From assembly GCA_963821755.1 (NCBI GenBank), contig CAWGEX010000003.1:992001-1056000 (forward strand): a stretch of 64,000 nt of DNA, given 5' to 3'. The notes under the pieces were generated by a model that made no database searches, was not told where the DNA came from, and saw only the letters and a list, made by a program, of their open reading frames with translations. This document shows, piece after piece, positions 8,876-17,370 of this stretch. Origin of the DNA: Bog-473 sp963821755. GTDB lineage: Bacteria > Actinomycetota > Acidimicrobiia > Acidimicrobiales > RAAP-2. Position 1 is the stretch's first letter. Each line of letters starts with the position of its first letter. The position numbers were made by a program, and so were the translations under genes.

Positions 8876-10558
8876 TCACTCCCCGCCCAGACCGTGCCCG
8901 GCGACCGAACCCGAGAGTGCAACCTTCTTCGCCCACGGGTAGTCGGGCTTGCCGGACGGGGACCGGGGAACCAATTCGACGGCAAACACCTGGCGCGGGA
9001 CCTTGTGACCGGCCAGATGCGGCCGGCAGTGGACTTGGACCTCGGCCAGGCTCGGCGCCTGTTCGCCTGAGACCGGGTGGAACACCGCTGTCACCTGCTC
9101 GCCGAACCGGGCGTCCGGGACACCCACGACGACTGCATCGGCGATTTTGGGGTGAGTCTTCAGGACCGCCTCAACCTCTTCGGGATAGACCTTCTCACCC
9201 CCGGTATTGATGCACATGGTCCCGCGCCCGAGAAGTCGGATGGTGCCATCGGCTTCGATGGTCGCCATGTCTCCCGGCAGAGCCCATCGAGAGCCGTCGA
9301 CGTCTATGAAGGTGTGCGCCGACTTTTCGGCGTCATGGAAGTACCCGACAGGTACCCGTCCCCGGGTGGCCAACCGTCCCACCGCCCCTGAACCGGGCGT
9401 CACCGATCGAAGATCGTCGTCGAAAACCGTGGTCCGATCATCAGCGGAGAACTCGAGCGCCGGAGCCACGCCCTGCCCCCGGACGGTAAGCGAAATGGCC
9501 TGGGCGGGTGACTCTGACGAACCTATTGCCTCGGTGAGCATCATGGCCGATGGAAAACCGTCGAAGAGCCGAGCCTTCACGTCACTGGACAGGATGCTCC
9601 CCCCTGAGCCGAGCATGAGCACGGAGGTCCTGACATGGCGTCGGGGGTTCGCTTCGATCTCCTCGACGATCGGGCGGCCCATGGAGTCGCCGACAATGGT
9701 CAGCATGGTGACCCGCTCACGGTCGATGGTCTCGAGGACGGTCTCGGCCTCCATCTGGCGTTCCGGATGTAGGACCGCGCGCCCTCCGCTGAGCATCGCT
9801 CCCCACGCCGACCAATGCCCGCTCACGTGCATGAGCGGGCCGAGGGCGTAGGAGACGAAGGCGTCGGGCACAGCGACGCCCATCTCCACGAGCGGCGCCA
9901 GACGAGGGTGAACCGGAGCGACCGCATTCGCGGCGACGTCCCCGGGGCGATTCACGACCACTCCGGGGGTCATGGTGGCGAAGAAGATGTCCTCATGACG
10001 CCAAACGACGCCCTTGGGATTACCTGTGGTCCCACCGGTGTATGCAATGTATGCATCATCGGAAGAGCGGGGTGGGAAGCCCGCCAGTGGTGAGTGCGCG
10101 GTGAGGAACTCTTCGTAGTCCAGGGCACGGGGAAGTGCATCCGCCCCGTCCGAGCCGTCGTCCACGACGATCAGATGCTCGAGGCGCGGGACCCGGTGCA
10201 GGACCGAAGCCACCACGGGCGCGAAGCTCGCCTCGAGAACGAGCGCCCGCAATTCGGCATTATCGAAGAGGTAGACCAGCTCGTCGGCAACGTAGCGGTA
10301 GTTGACGTTGATGGGAACGGCGCGGACCTTGAATGCGGCCACCATGGTCTCGAGGTACTCCGGCCGGCTGTACATGAACACGCCGACGTGGTCGTCGACA
10401 CCTAGGCCCATGCCTTCGAGACCGTGGGCGAGACGATTCGCCCGCTCCTCGAGCTCTCGATGAGTCAGTCTCGTGTCCCGCCACACCACGGCCTCGCGCT
10501 CCGGGATACGAGCAGCGACGCACTCGTAGAGATCGGCCAGATTGAATTCCACTTCCAC
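8876..10558 (-). CDS. Acyl-CoA synthetase (AMP-forming, fatty-acid/steroid type)
   Basis: About 560 residues from the GTG at 10558 (GTG 10552 is an alternative; AAGGGG lies just upstream). It converts a carboxylic acid to its CoA thioester with ATP. Signatures are the P-loop-like Y-T-G-G-T-T-G-N-P-K-G-V (~173-184), T-E-A-I-G-S-S-E (A5 region), L-P-G-D-M-A-T (A7), G-R-G-T-M-C-I-N-T-G-G-E-K-V-Y-P-E-E-V-E (A8 hinge), and P-S-G-K-P-D-Y with the adenylation lysine. It belongs to the FadD/FACL group used for long, branched or steroid acids in Actinobacteria. It follows the acyl-CoA dehydrogenase by 22 bases and is the last gene of the minus-strand operon that starts at 13411. Confidence 0.9.
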   Translation of the reverse strand: MEVEFNLADLYECVAARIPEREAVVWRDTRLTHRELEERANRLAHGLEGMGLGVDDHVGVFMYSRPEYLETMVAAFKVRAVPINVNYRYVADELVYLFDNAELRALVLEASFAPVVASVLHRVPRLEHLIVVDDGSDGADALPRALDYEEFLTAHSPLAGFPPRSSDDAYIAYTGGTTGNPKGVVWRHEDIFFATMTPGVVVNRPGDVAANAVAPVHPRLAPLVEMGVAVPDAFVSYALGPLMHVSGHWSAWGAMLSGGRAVLHPERQMEAETVLETIDRERVTMLTIVGDSMGRPIVEEIEANPRRHVRTSVLMLGSGGSILSSDVKARLFDGFPSAMMLTEAIGSSESPAQAISLTVRGQGVAPALEFSADDRTTVFDDDLRSVTPGSGAVGRLATRGRVPVGYFHDAEKSAHTFIDVDGSRWALPGDMATIEADGTIRLLGRGTMCINTGGEKVYPEEVEAVLKTHPKIADAVVVGVPDARFGEQVTAVFHPVSGEQAPSLAEVQVHCRPHLAGHKVPRQVFAVELVPRSPSGKPDYPWAKKVALSGSVAGHGLGGE

Positions 10559-10580
10559 CCCCTTCCCATCCTGATCGGTC

Positions 10581-11783
10581 TCAGCGAATGAGATCCCGGA
10601 ACGGCACATCCTTGTCGAGTCGGACGTCATGGGGAAGCCCGAGCACCCGCTCGCCGATGACATTGCGCTGCACCTCGTCGCTCCCGGCGGCGATCCGGAG
10701 CGATGGGGCGGTCAGGAACTGCTGCTGCCAGTAGCCCTCCTCCGGGGCGTCGTGACCGAGCAGCATGCCCCGGGGGCCCTGGACCGCCAGGGTCACCTCG
10801 GCGATCTCCCTGGCCATCTGAGCGTAGAAGAGTTTGCTGATCGAGGATTCGGGGGTCGACATCCCCTTGCCGAGGGCGGTCTGGATCCGGAAGCCGAGAT
10901 ACCTCATGATCTGGCCCTTGGCATAGCAGTCAGCCAGCCGTTGGCGGATGACCGGATCACTGGTCGCCCCGCAGTCCCTGGCCAGCTTCAAGACCTGGGG
11001 GAAGCTCGAGGTCCCCCCGCCCAGAGTCCGCTCATTGGCCAGGGTGGTCATGGTGGCTCTCCACCCAGCGTTCACCTCCCCCACCACATTGGCGGCCGGC
11101 ACCCGAACGTCGGTGAAGAACACCTCGTTGAAGGTCGCCCCACCGGTCATCTGGCGCAGCGGGCGTACCTCGATGCCCGTCGAACGCATGTCGAGGATGA
11201 AGAAGGTGATGCCGCGGTGCTTGGGGAGGTCAGGGTTCGTTCGGGCCAGCAGGATCCCCATGTCGGCGTGGTGCGCACCCGAGCTCCACACCTTCTGACC
11301 GTTGACCACCCACTCGTCCCCGTCACGCTCAGCCCGGGTCGCCAGGCTGGCAAGGTCCGAGCCCGCCCCCGGCTCGCTGAAGAGCTGGCACCAGACCTCC
11401 TCGCCGCGAAGCATCGCCGGAAGGTAGCGGGCGCGCTGCGCCTCGCTGCCATGGTCGATGATCGTCGGTCCGGCCATGCCGATGGCGACGGCGAAGAGAC
11501 CTGAGGTGACGTCGAATTGAGCCTCCTCCTGGCGAAAGATCATCGACTGGACAACATCGCCTCCCCGACCGCCGAACTCGACCGGCCATGTGATCCCGGC
11601 CCACCCACCCTCGTACAGGCGGCGCTGCCAGGCCTTGCCTTCGGTGACGAACACGTCGTCGAAGTCATAGAAGGAGTGGGACGACGACAGCTGGCCGGCG
11701 TCCTTTTCCTTTGCATGCTCCTTCAGCCAGCTCCGAACCTCCTGGCGGAACGCAGCCTCCTCCGGCGTGTCGTCGAAATCCAT
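10581..11783 (-). CDS. Acyl-CoA dehydrogenase (FadE-like)
   Basis: 400 residues, full length for the family. It opens M-D-F-D-D-T-P-E-E-A-A-F-R-Q-E-V, as FadE paralogues do. The FAD/substrate blocks W-C-Q-L-F-S-E-P-G-A-G-S-D-L-A-S-L and V-N-G-Q-K-V-W-S-S-G-A are complete, followed by R-T-N-P-D-L-P-K-H-R-G-I and a C-terminal G-S-D-E-V-Q-R-N-V-I-G-E-R. The acyl-CoA alpha,beta-dehydrogenation is electron-transfer-flavoprotein dependent. Catalytic-base position was not assigned with certainty. It sits between the DUF35 protein (16 bases away) and the synthetase in one operon, so it most likely acts on the CoA ester made by the latter. Confidence 0.9.
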   Translation of the reverse strand: MDFDDTPEEAAFRQEVRSWLKEHAKEKDAGQLSSSHSFYDFDDVFVTEGKAWQRRLYEGGWAGITWPVEFGGRGGDVVQSMIFRQEEAQFDVTSGLFAVAIGMAGPTIIDHGSEAQRARYLPAMLRGEEVWCQLFSEPGAGSDLASLATRAERDGDEWVVNGQKVWSSGAHHADMGILLARTNPDLPKHRGITFFILDMRSTGIEVRPLRQMTGGATFNEVFFTDVRVPAANVVGEVNAGWRATMTTLANERTLGGGTSSFPQVLKLARDCGATSDPVIRQRLADCYAKGQIMRYLGFRIQTALGKGMSTPESSISKLFYAQMAREIAEVTLAVQGPRGMLLGHDAPEEGYWQQQFLTAPSLRIAAGSDEVQRNVIGERVLGLPHDVRLDKDVPFRDLIR

Positions 11784-11798
11784 CGTCCCTCCCCTCGG

Positions 11799-12230
11799 TC
11801 AGCCGGCGGCCGGTCGCCAGAACGGGAGGCCCACGTCGTCGGCCGCCTTCAGGATCACTACTTCGAGTGCCATATCCACGTGGAGGGCCTCGACATCACA
11901 GTCAACAATGTTGGACATCATCCGGACACCCTCGTCGAGTTCGACGATCCCCACCGCGTACGGCGAGAGCGGGGCGAAAGCCTCGGAGCGGTTCTGTCGG
12001 ATGATGGTGTAGGTGTGCAGTGTCCCCCGACCCGAGGCATCCACCCACTCGGTCTCACCGGCGCACGAAGCGCACAGGGATCGAGGGTAGAACTGGAATT
12101 GACCGCAGCTCATGCAGCGCTGGATCACCAGGCGACCCTCGGCTGCGCACTGCCAGTAGAAGCGGGAGGCGTGGTCCGGCTGGGGCAGCGCTCGGAGGCG
12201 CAGCGTGTCGGCGACCTCGTCGATGATCAT
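11799..12230 (-). CDS. DUF35 OB-fold / zinc-ribbon acyl-CoA-associated protein
   Basis: 143 residues from the ATG at 12230, whose A overlaps the stop codon of the upstream thiolase-like gene (TGATG), a sign of translational coupling. The N-terminal helix has H-A-S-R-F-Y-W-Q-C-A-A-E-G-R-L-V-I-Q-R. The rubredoxin-like zinc ribbon follows as C-M-S-C-G...L-C-A-S-C, and then an OB fold with G-T-L-H-T-Y-T-I-I-R. DUF35 proteins pair with thiolase-like lipid-transfer proteins, for example as hydratase/aldolase partners in steroid side-chain degradation. The adjacency here supports a complex with the product of 12230-13411. Confidence 0.88.
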   Translation of the reverse strand: MIIDEVADTLRLRALPQPDHASRFYWQCAAEGRLVIQRCMSCGQFQFYPRSLCASCAGETEWVDASGRGTLHTYTIIRQNRSEAFAPLSPYAVGIVELDEGVRMMSNIVDCDVEALHVDMALEVVILKAADDVGLPFWRPAAG

Positions 12231-13411
12231 CACCGGCCCTCCTTCCCGAGGACGACGGTAGCGATGGTGGAGAGCCAACCGCCCGAACCGCAAGCCACCG
12301 CCACCTCGGCCCCGGGGACCTGCGCCTCGCCGCCTTCGCCACGGAGCTGGCGTACCGCTTCGTTGATGAGAAAGATCCCGCGCATGCCTGGATGGCAGGC
12401 GGACAGCCCACCGCCGTCGGTGTTGAGCGGTTGACGTCCTCCCCGCCGGAGTATGCCGCTTTCGACGAACGGGCCGCCCTCCCCCTTCTTGCAGAAGCCC
12501 ATGTCCTCAAGCAACATCAAGACGGTAATAGTGAAGCTGTCGTAGCATTGGATGGTGTCGACATCCTCCGGACGGACCCCCGCCCGGGCGAAGGCCTCGG
12601 GACCGCACTGGGCCGCGGCCGTCGTCGTAAAATCAGGCATCTGACTGATCGTCCAATGAGTTTGTGCCCCGGCTGCGCCGAGCACGAACACGGGGGGCTT
12701 CGCCAGATCCCGAGCCCGCTCTCGGGTCGTCATGATGAAAGCACCTCCGCCGTCGGAGATGACACAGCAGTCGAGTTTGTGGAGCGGATCGGCGATCATG
12801 CGCGACGAGAGCACGTCGTCGACCGTCATCGGGTCCTTATATTGCGCCAGCGGGTTCAGCCCGGCGTACTCCCGCACGCCGACGGCGATCTCGGCCAGCT
12901 GCTCAGGCGTCGTTCCGAACTCGTGCATGTGCCGGCGGGCCGCCATCGCATAGGCCCCCGCCAACACATTGCCCCACGAACACTCGAACTGGGATGGGCC
13001 GCCCACCCGGGCCGAGGCGCCGGCGAACGTACTCGTACCGAGCATCCGCCCCATCCGCGACAACATGTCCGAGCCGTAGGTGACGAGGACGACGTCACAC
13101 ATTCCCGCTTCGATGGCGGCGGCGGCGTGCTGGACATAGAACTCGAACGTGGAACCACCGACCGAAGTCCCGTCAAGCCAGCGGTGGTTGATCCGGAGAT
13201 ATTCGGCCATGTTCGGAGCGTCGTCGCCGCTGTTCCCGAACCCGGTGCCGGCGCACATGTACCCATCGACATCGGACTTCTGCAGACCCGAGTCCGCCAG
13301 TGCGCGACGCAAGGCCATGGCGTGATGTTCCATGGCATCGAGCTCAGGCGCCACCGGGTAGTCACTCCAGCCGATGCCAACGATCACCGGATCACGCGAT
13401 CCCATGGGCAT
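12230..13411 (-). CDS. Thiolase-like lipid-transfer protein / putative side-chain aldolase
   Basis: 393 residues from the ATG at 13411, which an AAGGGGA site precedes; the frame continues upstream but overlaps the divergent promoter. It has the thiolase fold: V-I-V-G-I-G-W-S-D-Y at the start, H-A-A-A-A-I-E-A-G, A-R-R-H-M-H-E-F-G, and C-H-P-G-M-R-G near the end. The usual thiolase nucleophile position reads S-V-G-G-S rather than a Cys box, as in SCP2/Ltp-type proteins that cleave or form C-C bonds as aldolases rather than as thiolases (an inference). Its partner is the DUF35 protein that follows. It is probably the chain-cleaving step of the pathway. Confidence 0.82.
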   Translation of the reverse strand: MPMGSRDPVIVGIGWSDYPVAPELDAMEHHAMALRRALADSGLQKSDVDGYMCAGTGFGNSGDDAPNMAEYLRINHRWLDGTSVGGSTFEFYVQHAAAAIEAGMCDVVLVTYGSDMLSRMGRMLGTSTFAGASARVGGPSQFECSWGNVLAGAYAMAARRHMHEFGTTPEQLAEIAVGVREYAGLNPLAQYKDPMTVDDVLSSRMIADPLHKLDCCVISDGGGAFIMTTRERARDLAKPPVFVLGAAGAQTHWTISQMPDFTTTAAAQCGPEAFARAGVRPEDVDTIQCYDSFTITVLMLLEDMGFCKKGEGGPFVESGILRRGGRQPLNTDGGGLSACHPGMRGIFLINEAVRQLRGEGGEAQVPGAEVAVACGSGGWLSTIATVVLGKEGR

Positions 13412-13520
13412 TCCCCTTCTCTCGGCGCCGATTGACTCGGTGCGAACGGCTTCGACCACTTGTGGGACGAATGGCTACCGTGGGTCCGGACGACCGCGAC
13501 GACCGGAGGTACGCACGACC
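13412..13520. promoter_or_regulatory. Divergent promoter region between thiolase-like and racemase genes
   Basis: The 109 bases separate two divergently transcribed catabolic units. A GGAGG ribosome-binding site for the racemase gene lies at 13505-13509 and an AAGGGGA for the thiolase-like gene lies just inside 13412-13420. A TTGACT at about 13430 resembles a -35 element for the rightward unit. No clear palindromic operator was seen. Confidence 0.4.
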
Positions 13521-14678
13521 ATGGCGCACACTGAGCGCACGACCGCTGGAGGACCGCTCACCGGCGTCCGCATCCTCGAGATAGCCGGCCTGGGCGCCGG
13601 ACCGTTCTGCGGCATGATGCTGGCCGACATGGGCGCCGACGTCGTTCGGGTGGACCGTCCGACCACCCCTGGCGATGGAGGGGTCCTCGGGCGCAATCGC
13701 CGATCGATCGCGCTCGACTTGAAGGCGGACTCGGGCCGCTCGCTGCTGTTCGAGCTCATCCGCAGAGCTGATGGGCTGGTCGAGGCCTTCCGTCCCGGGG
13801 TCGCCGAGCGGCTGGGCTTCGGACCCGAAGCCTGCCATGCCGAAAACCCACGCCTGGTCTTCGGGCGCGCCACCGGATGGGGTCAACAGGGGCCCTGGCA
13901 CATGATGGCCGGTCATGACATCGACTACATCGCCCTCTCCGGCGTGCTCAGCATGATCGGCCCGGAGGGGGGCGCACCGGTGCCCCCGCTCAACCTGGTG
14001 GGCGACTTCGGCGGGGGCGGGCTGCTCCTCGCCTTCGGCATGGTCTGCGCCTTGCTCGAGACCAGGACCTCGGGGGTAGGTCAGGTCGTGGATGGAGCGA
14101 TGGTCGACGGGAGCGCCCTGCTCGCCACCATGTTCTTCGAGATGAGCGCCCGCCAGCGGTGGTCCGACGATCGCGGCACCAACGTGCTGGACGGAGGAGC
14201 CCCCTACTACGACACCTACGAAACCTCCGACGGGAAATGGGTGGCGGTTGGCGCCGTCGAATCCCAGTTCTGGGGATCGCTGGTCGAACTGTTGGACATC
14301 GACGCCACCGAGCTCCCCGACAAGGCCGACGTGGCCGCCTGGCCCTTGCTCCGCACACGGATCGCGGCCGCCATCGTCACCCGCACCCGAGAGGAATGGG
14401 GTGAGCTCGCTGCCGGCACCGATGCGTGCTTGGCACCGATCCTTACGCCCCGCGAAGTCCATAACCACCCCCACCACCGCGCGCGGGAGAGCTTCATCAT
14501 GGTCGGCGACACCCTGCAGCCCGCCCCTGCGCCGCGGTTCTCCCGCACCGCCCCCCATCGGCCAACCCCCGCGCCCTCCATCGGGTCCGACGCCCGGGCC
14601 GTGCTGGCTGATTGGGGACTGACGGAGACAGAAACGGCCGCGTACGAGGAGGTCGGGGCCTTCGGTGACCGACGATGA
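13521..14678 (+). CDS. Alpha-methylacyl-CoA racemase (CaiB/BaiF family)
   Basis: 385 residues from ATG 13521 with GGAGG eleven bases upstream. It is a type III CoA-transferase fold: L-T-G-V-R-I-L-E-I-A-G-L-G-A-G-P-F-C, then D-M-G-A-D-V-V-R-V-D, then R-N-R-R-S-I-A-L-D-L-K. The pair A-G-H-D-I-D-Y and N-L-V-G-D-F-G-G-G matches the catalytic His/Asp of alpha-methylacyl-CoA racemases rather than the CoA-transferase Asp alone. This enzyme interconverts 2R and 2S methyl-branched acyl-CoAs so that the S form can enter beta-oxidation. It therefore argues that the cluster handles a methyl-branched acid such as an isoprenoid or steroid side chain. Confidence 0.87.
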   Translation: MAHTERTTAGGPLTGVRILEIAGLGAGPFCGMMLADMGADVVRVDRPTTPGDGGVLGRNRRSIALDLKADSGRSLLFELIRRADGLVEAFRPGVAERLGFGPEACHAENPRLVFGRATGWGQQGPWHMMAGHDIDYIALSGVLSMIGPEGGAPVPPLNLVGDFGGGGLLLAFGMVCALLETRTSGVGQVVDGAMVDGSALLATMFFEMSARQRWSDDRGTNVLDGGAPYYDTYETSDGKWVAVGAVESQFWGSLVELLDIDATELPDKADVAAWPLLRTRIAAAIVTRTREEWGELAAGTDACLAPILTPREVHNHPHHRARESFIMVGDTLQPAPAPRFSRTAPHRPTPAPSIGSDARAVLADWGLTETETAAYEEVGAFGDRR

Positions 14679-14710
14679 ACAGCCGGTGCCAGGGCTGATC
14701 ACGGGGCCGC

Positions 14711-15025
14711 TCACGAGGCCCGCCGCACTCCGAGCTTGCGCACGACCACCGACCCGCGGACCCGGGCCTGACAAGCCAGACGGATGACTTTGCCCTCATA
14801 CCACGAACGACCGGCAAATCTCTGCAACGCCACCTCCTCCAGCACGTCGGGTGGTTCGAGGTGCTCCGCCCCCTCCATCACCTCGAAGAAGCAGGTATGG
14901 CACTCAGCCAGCCCGTGGCAGACCGTTGGCCAGAAGATACCCTGCCCCTCCGCCGCCGCCATGACGCTCTGGCCCTCGCCCACCTCCACGTCCACCCCGC
15001 AGGGCTGCACGTGAACATTCACCAC
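14711..15025 (-). CDS. 2Fe-2S plant-type ferredoxin
   Basis: 104 residues from the GTG at 15025 (or 15022). The fold is that of small [2Fe-2S] ferredoxins: V-V-N-V-H-V-Q-P on the first strand, V-E-V-G-E-G-Q-S-V-M-A-A-A helix, the cluster loop C-H-G-L-A-E-C-H-T-C, and the distant fourth ligand in R-L-A-C-Q-A. All four Cys are present. It lies 74 bases downstream of the Rieske oxygenase on the same strand and is its obvious electron donor. A dedicated ferredoxin reductase is not visible in the window. Confidence 0.87.
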   Translation of the reverse strand: MVNVHVQPCGVDVEVGEGQSVMAAAEGQGIFWPTVCHGLAECHTCFFEVMEGAEHLEPPDVLEEVALQRFAGRSWYEGKVIRLACQARVRGSVVVRKLGVRRAS

Positions 15026-15099
15026 AACCCGGCGACCCCTCGGCAAGAGGCATCTCGGCTGGGTCCCATCCTCACGCGCACACGTGGCATCCGATTCGG

Positions 15100-16446
15100 T
15101 TACGGCGAGCAGATGTACTGGTCGATGACTTCGTGCATGTGGATGACATTTTGCTCTTGCCGGGGGTTCAACTGAAGTCCCGCACACCCTCTCGACTTCA
15201 TGCCCGCTTGCACATGGGCCATGTTGGCGTAGTCCTGGTTGGTCACCAGGCCCCAGTCCTTCGCCGTCCAATCCGGATAGAATTTGCGTTCGCACATCTC
15301 CCGCTGATCACCGGGCGACACCCACTCGAGCGTCCAGAGATCCTTGATCGTGCTGTCGGGGTCGAGACCGTTCGGGCGAACCCGGAACAACGTGGTGCTC
15401 CCGGGGTAGATGGGACCGACGACGTTCGGGAAGAAGTGGACGTCGTCGGAGCTCAGCAACTGCTCGTCGGTGAGCTCTTCGACGTCGCCGCCCTTGCGAC
15501 GCAGCATCTTCAGCCGAAGGTCGTTGTAGGCGTCCATGGCGGTCATACCCTCAGGCAGGGGCTTGTTCTTCAGCTCCTCGACCTGTCGCCGCTCCTCTTT
15601 CATGAACAGCCCGCCTAGCTCGTCGATCATGACCCCAAGAAGCTCGCGCTCGTCGTAGTCGCCCGGCTGCAGCCCGAGCCGAGGACTGGGGCGTATCTCG
15701 CGCTTCACCTCGCCCAGGCCACCCATGTGGTTGTGCTTGCCGAGGGGACCGTACCGAATCGCCGTGTCGTCGGACCATCGCAGCAGCTGGGGATGGGTTC
15801 CCTGGACGTGATAGCTCTCGTTGAAGGCGTCGAGCACCGACTTCCAGTTGGCCGGAAGGATCACCGAGCGGTAGGAGCGGAACCGCATCTTCTCGAAGCG
15901 ATAAGGCTCGAGGAGCTCGGGGAGCGGTCCGAGGAACGACTCGAGCGACTCGCAGTGCGGATCCATGTTGATGAACACGAAGCCTCCCCACCGGCCCACC
16001 TGGATCTGGTTCAGGCAGACGTCCGCATCGGTCATCGTAGGAGGGAAGTCGAAGCGGTCGACCACTTCCTTGTTGGTACCGTCCAGCTCGAAGCGCCAGG
16101 CGTGGTAGCGGCAGCGGATCTCGCCCGTGGCGAAGTTCCCGACTCCCGCGGCCAGTCGGGTGCCCCGGTGCGGGCAGGTGTTGTAGAACGCGCGCACCGT
16201 GTCGGGCTCGCTCCGAGTGATCAGGATGGACTGATCGCCGATGATGTACTCGAGGAAGTCACCGGTCCTGGGCACCTCCTCTTCACGGCAGGCCATCTGC
16301 CACACCCGGGGCCACAGCCGCTCCATCTCGAGGTCGAAGAACTCCTGAGAGACGTAGCGCTCCTTCGGGATGAAGTTCTGCTGCGTCGACTCGATCAACT
16401 CCCCGTCACGAGCGATCGTCATGACCATCGGCGTCGGCACCCCCAT
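15100..16446 (-). CDS. Rieske non-haem iron ring-hydroxylating oxygenase, alpha subunit
   Basis: 448 residues. The N-terminal Rieske domain has C-P-H-R-G and C-R-Y-H-A-W, the two Cys-x-His pairs of the [2Fe-2S] cluster. The catalytic domain has N-W-K-S-V-L-D-A-F-N-E-S-Y-H-V-Q-G-T-H-P, giving the bridging Asp and the two histidines of the mononuclear iron site. It would insert O2 into a hydrophobic substrate. There is no beta subunit gene, so an alpha-only (alpha3) oxygenase of the KshA/phthalate-oxygenase type is likely. Its divergent neighbour is an SDR, consistent with hydroxylation followed by alcohol oxidation. A candidate operator lies in its promoter region (16486-16499). Confidence 0.9.
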   Translation of the reverse strand: MGVPTPMVMTIARDGELIESTQQNFIPKERYVSQEFFDLEMERLWPRVWQMACREEEVPRTGDFLEYIIGDQSILITRSEPDTVRAFYNTCPHRGTRLAAGVGNFATGEIRCRYHAWRFELDGTNKEVVDRFDFPPTMTDADVCLNQIQVGRWGGFVFINMDPHCESLESFLGPLPELLEPYRFEKMRFRSYRSVILPANWKSVLDAFNESYHVQGTHPQLLRWSDDTAIRYGPLGKHNHMGGLGEVKREIRPSPRLGLQPGDYDERELLGVMIDELGGLFMKEERRQVEELKNKPLPEGMTAMDAYNDLRLKMLRRKGGDVEELTDEQLLSSDDVHFFPNVVGPIYPGSTTLFRVRPNGLDPDSTIKDLWTLEWVSPGDQREMCERKFYPDWTAKDWGLVTNQDYANMAHVQAGMKSRGCAGLQLNPRQEQNVIHMHEVIDQYICSP

Positions 16447-16485
16447 CCCAATTCCATGCGGTGCTCCTCACTGCGATCCCAAAGT

Positions 16486-16499
16486 AACAGAGTACTGTT
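16486..16499. promoter_or_regulatory. Candidate operator, AACAG-AGTA-CTGTT inverted repeat
   Basis: The 14-bp element has 5-bp perfect arms around a 4-bp spacer and lies in the 135-bp divergent region between the Rieske oxygenase and the SDR operon. Such sites are typical of TetR/GntR regulators that control catabolic genes. No regulator gene is visible nearby, so this is inferred from symmetry and position only. Confidence 0.42.
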
Positions 16500-16581
16500 C
16501 CCCTACGAATGCCGCGCCCCGCAGGATGTGAGGATCCTCGGACCAGTGAGGGCGTCCGGACAACCGAAATGGAGGGTTGGG

Positions 16582-17370
16582 GTGGTCCTGCCAAGGCTCG
16601 ACAATCGGGTTGCGTTCGTGGCCGGCGCCAGTCGAGGCATCGGCCGGGACATCTCGCTGGCCCTCGCCAGCGCCGGAGCCGCGGTGGCGGTCGCGGCACG
16701 GACCGATGAGCCCGGAAAACTCCCCGGGACGGTCCATTCGGTGGCCGGCACCATCACCGCCGGCGGAGGTAGAGCCCTTCCCGTTGTCTGCGACGTGTCC
16801 GACGAGTCCTCGGTGGCCCGTGCCGTTGCCCACACCACGGACACACTCGGGCCCATCGACATATTGGTGGCGAACGCCGGCACGCTGTGGATGGGCAAGA
16901 CCCTCGACACGCCCCTCAAGCGGTGGGAGCTGTGTCTGCGTATCAACCTCACCGGGACGTTCCTGGTGACCAAGGCGGTGCTGCCGTCGGTCATGGAACG
17001 TCGCAGCGGCTCGCTCATCGCCATCACCACCACCGGCGTGCAGCAGACCGAGCTCGGCTCGAACGCCTACTGGGTGTCGAAGGCCGGGGTCGAGCGGTAC
17101 TACGCCGGGTTGGCCACTGAGCTCGCTCCCTACGGCGTGGCGGTCAACTGCCTGGCCCCGAGGAAGGTGGTCATGACCGAGGGGGCGGTGGCGGGCGGGG
17201 TGAACGTGGCCCCGCACATGATCGAAGACCCCGAGGCGATGGGAAAGGCGGCGGTGTACCTGGCCGGCCAGTCCGCCCGCACGCTCACCGGGACCGTGCA
17301 GTACTCCTTGGACCTGTTGGCCCGCATCGGAGAACTGATCGGCCCCCACACTACGGAATACGCCCCGTGA
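16582..17370 (+). CDS. Short-chain dehydrogenase/reductase (SDR)
   Basis: 262 residues from the GTG at 16582, with GGAGGG five bases upstream. The open frame extends far to the left but only as antisense of the Rieske gene. It has the classical SDR set: V-A-G-A-S-R-G-I-G-R-D (NAD(P) glycine motif), N-A-G-T (A-N-A-G variant), and S-N-A-Y-W-V-S-K (Tyr-x-x-x-Lys) after a T-T-T-G catalytic Ser/Thr region. The residue at the classical Ser position should be checked. It starts a tight operon: its TGA overlaps the GTG of the next gene (GTGA). It may oxidise a hydroxyl introduced by the neighbouring oxygenase. Confidence 0.86.
   Translation: MVLPRLDNRVAFVAGASRGIGRDISLALASAGAAVAVAARTDEPGKLPGTVHSVAGTITAGGGRALPVVCDVSDESSVARAVAHTTDTLGPIDILVANAGTLWMGKTLDTPLKRWELCLRINLTGTFLVTKAVLPSVMERRSGSLIAITTTGVQQTELGSNAYWVSKAGVERYYAGLATELAPYGVAVNCLAPRKVVMTEGAVAGGVNVAPHMIEDPEAMGKAAVYLAGQSARTLTGTVQYSLDLLARIGELIGPHTTEYAP

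Noticed and set aside
10629..11504. Plus-strand frame opposite the acyl-CoA dehydrogenase
   Set aside because: Antisense of a complete conserved gene; no recognisable domain.
12392..13435. 347-codon plus-strand frame opposite the thiolase-like gene
   Set aside because: It is the complement of conserved thiolase-fold blocks; no start context or motifs.
15727..16440. Long open frame on the plus strand antisense to the Rieske oxygenase, continuous with the SDR frame
   Set aside because: The encoded residues are Arg/His/Val-rich without motifs and exactly mirror the Rieske gene; the SDR has its own GTG and ribosome-binding site at 16582.
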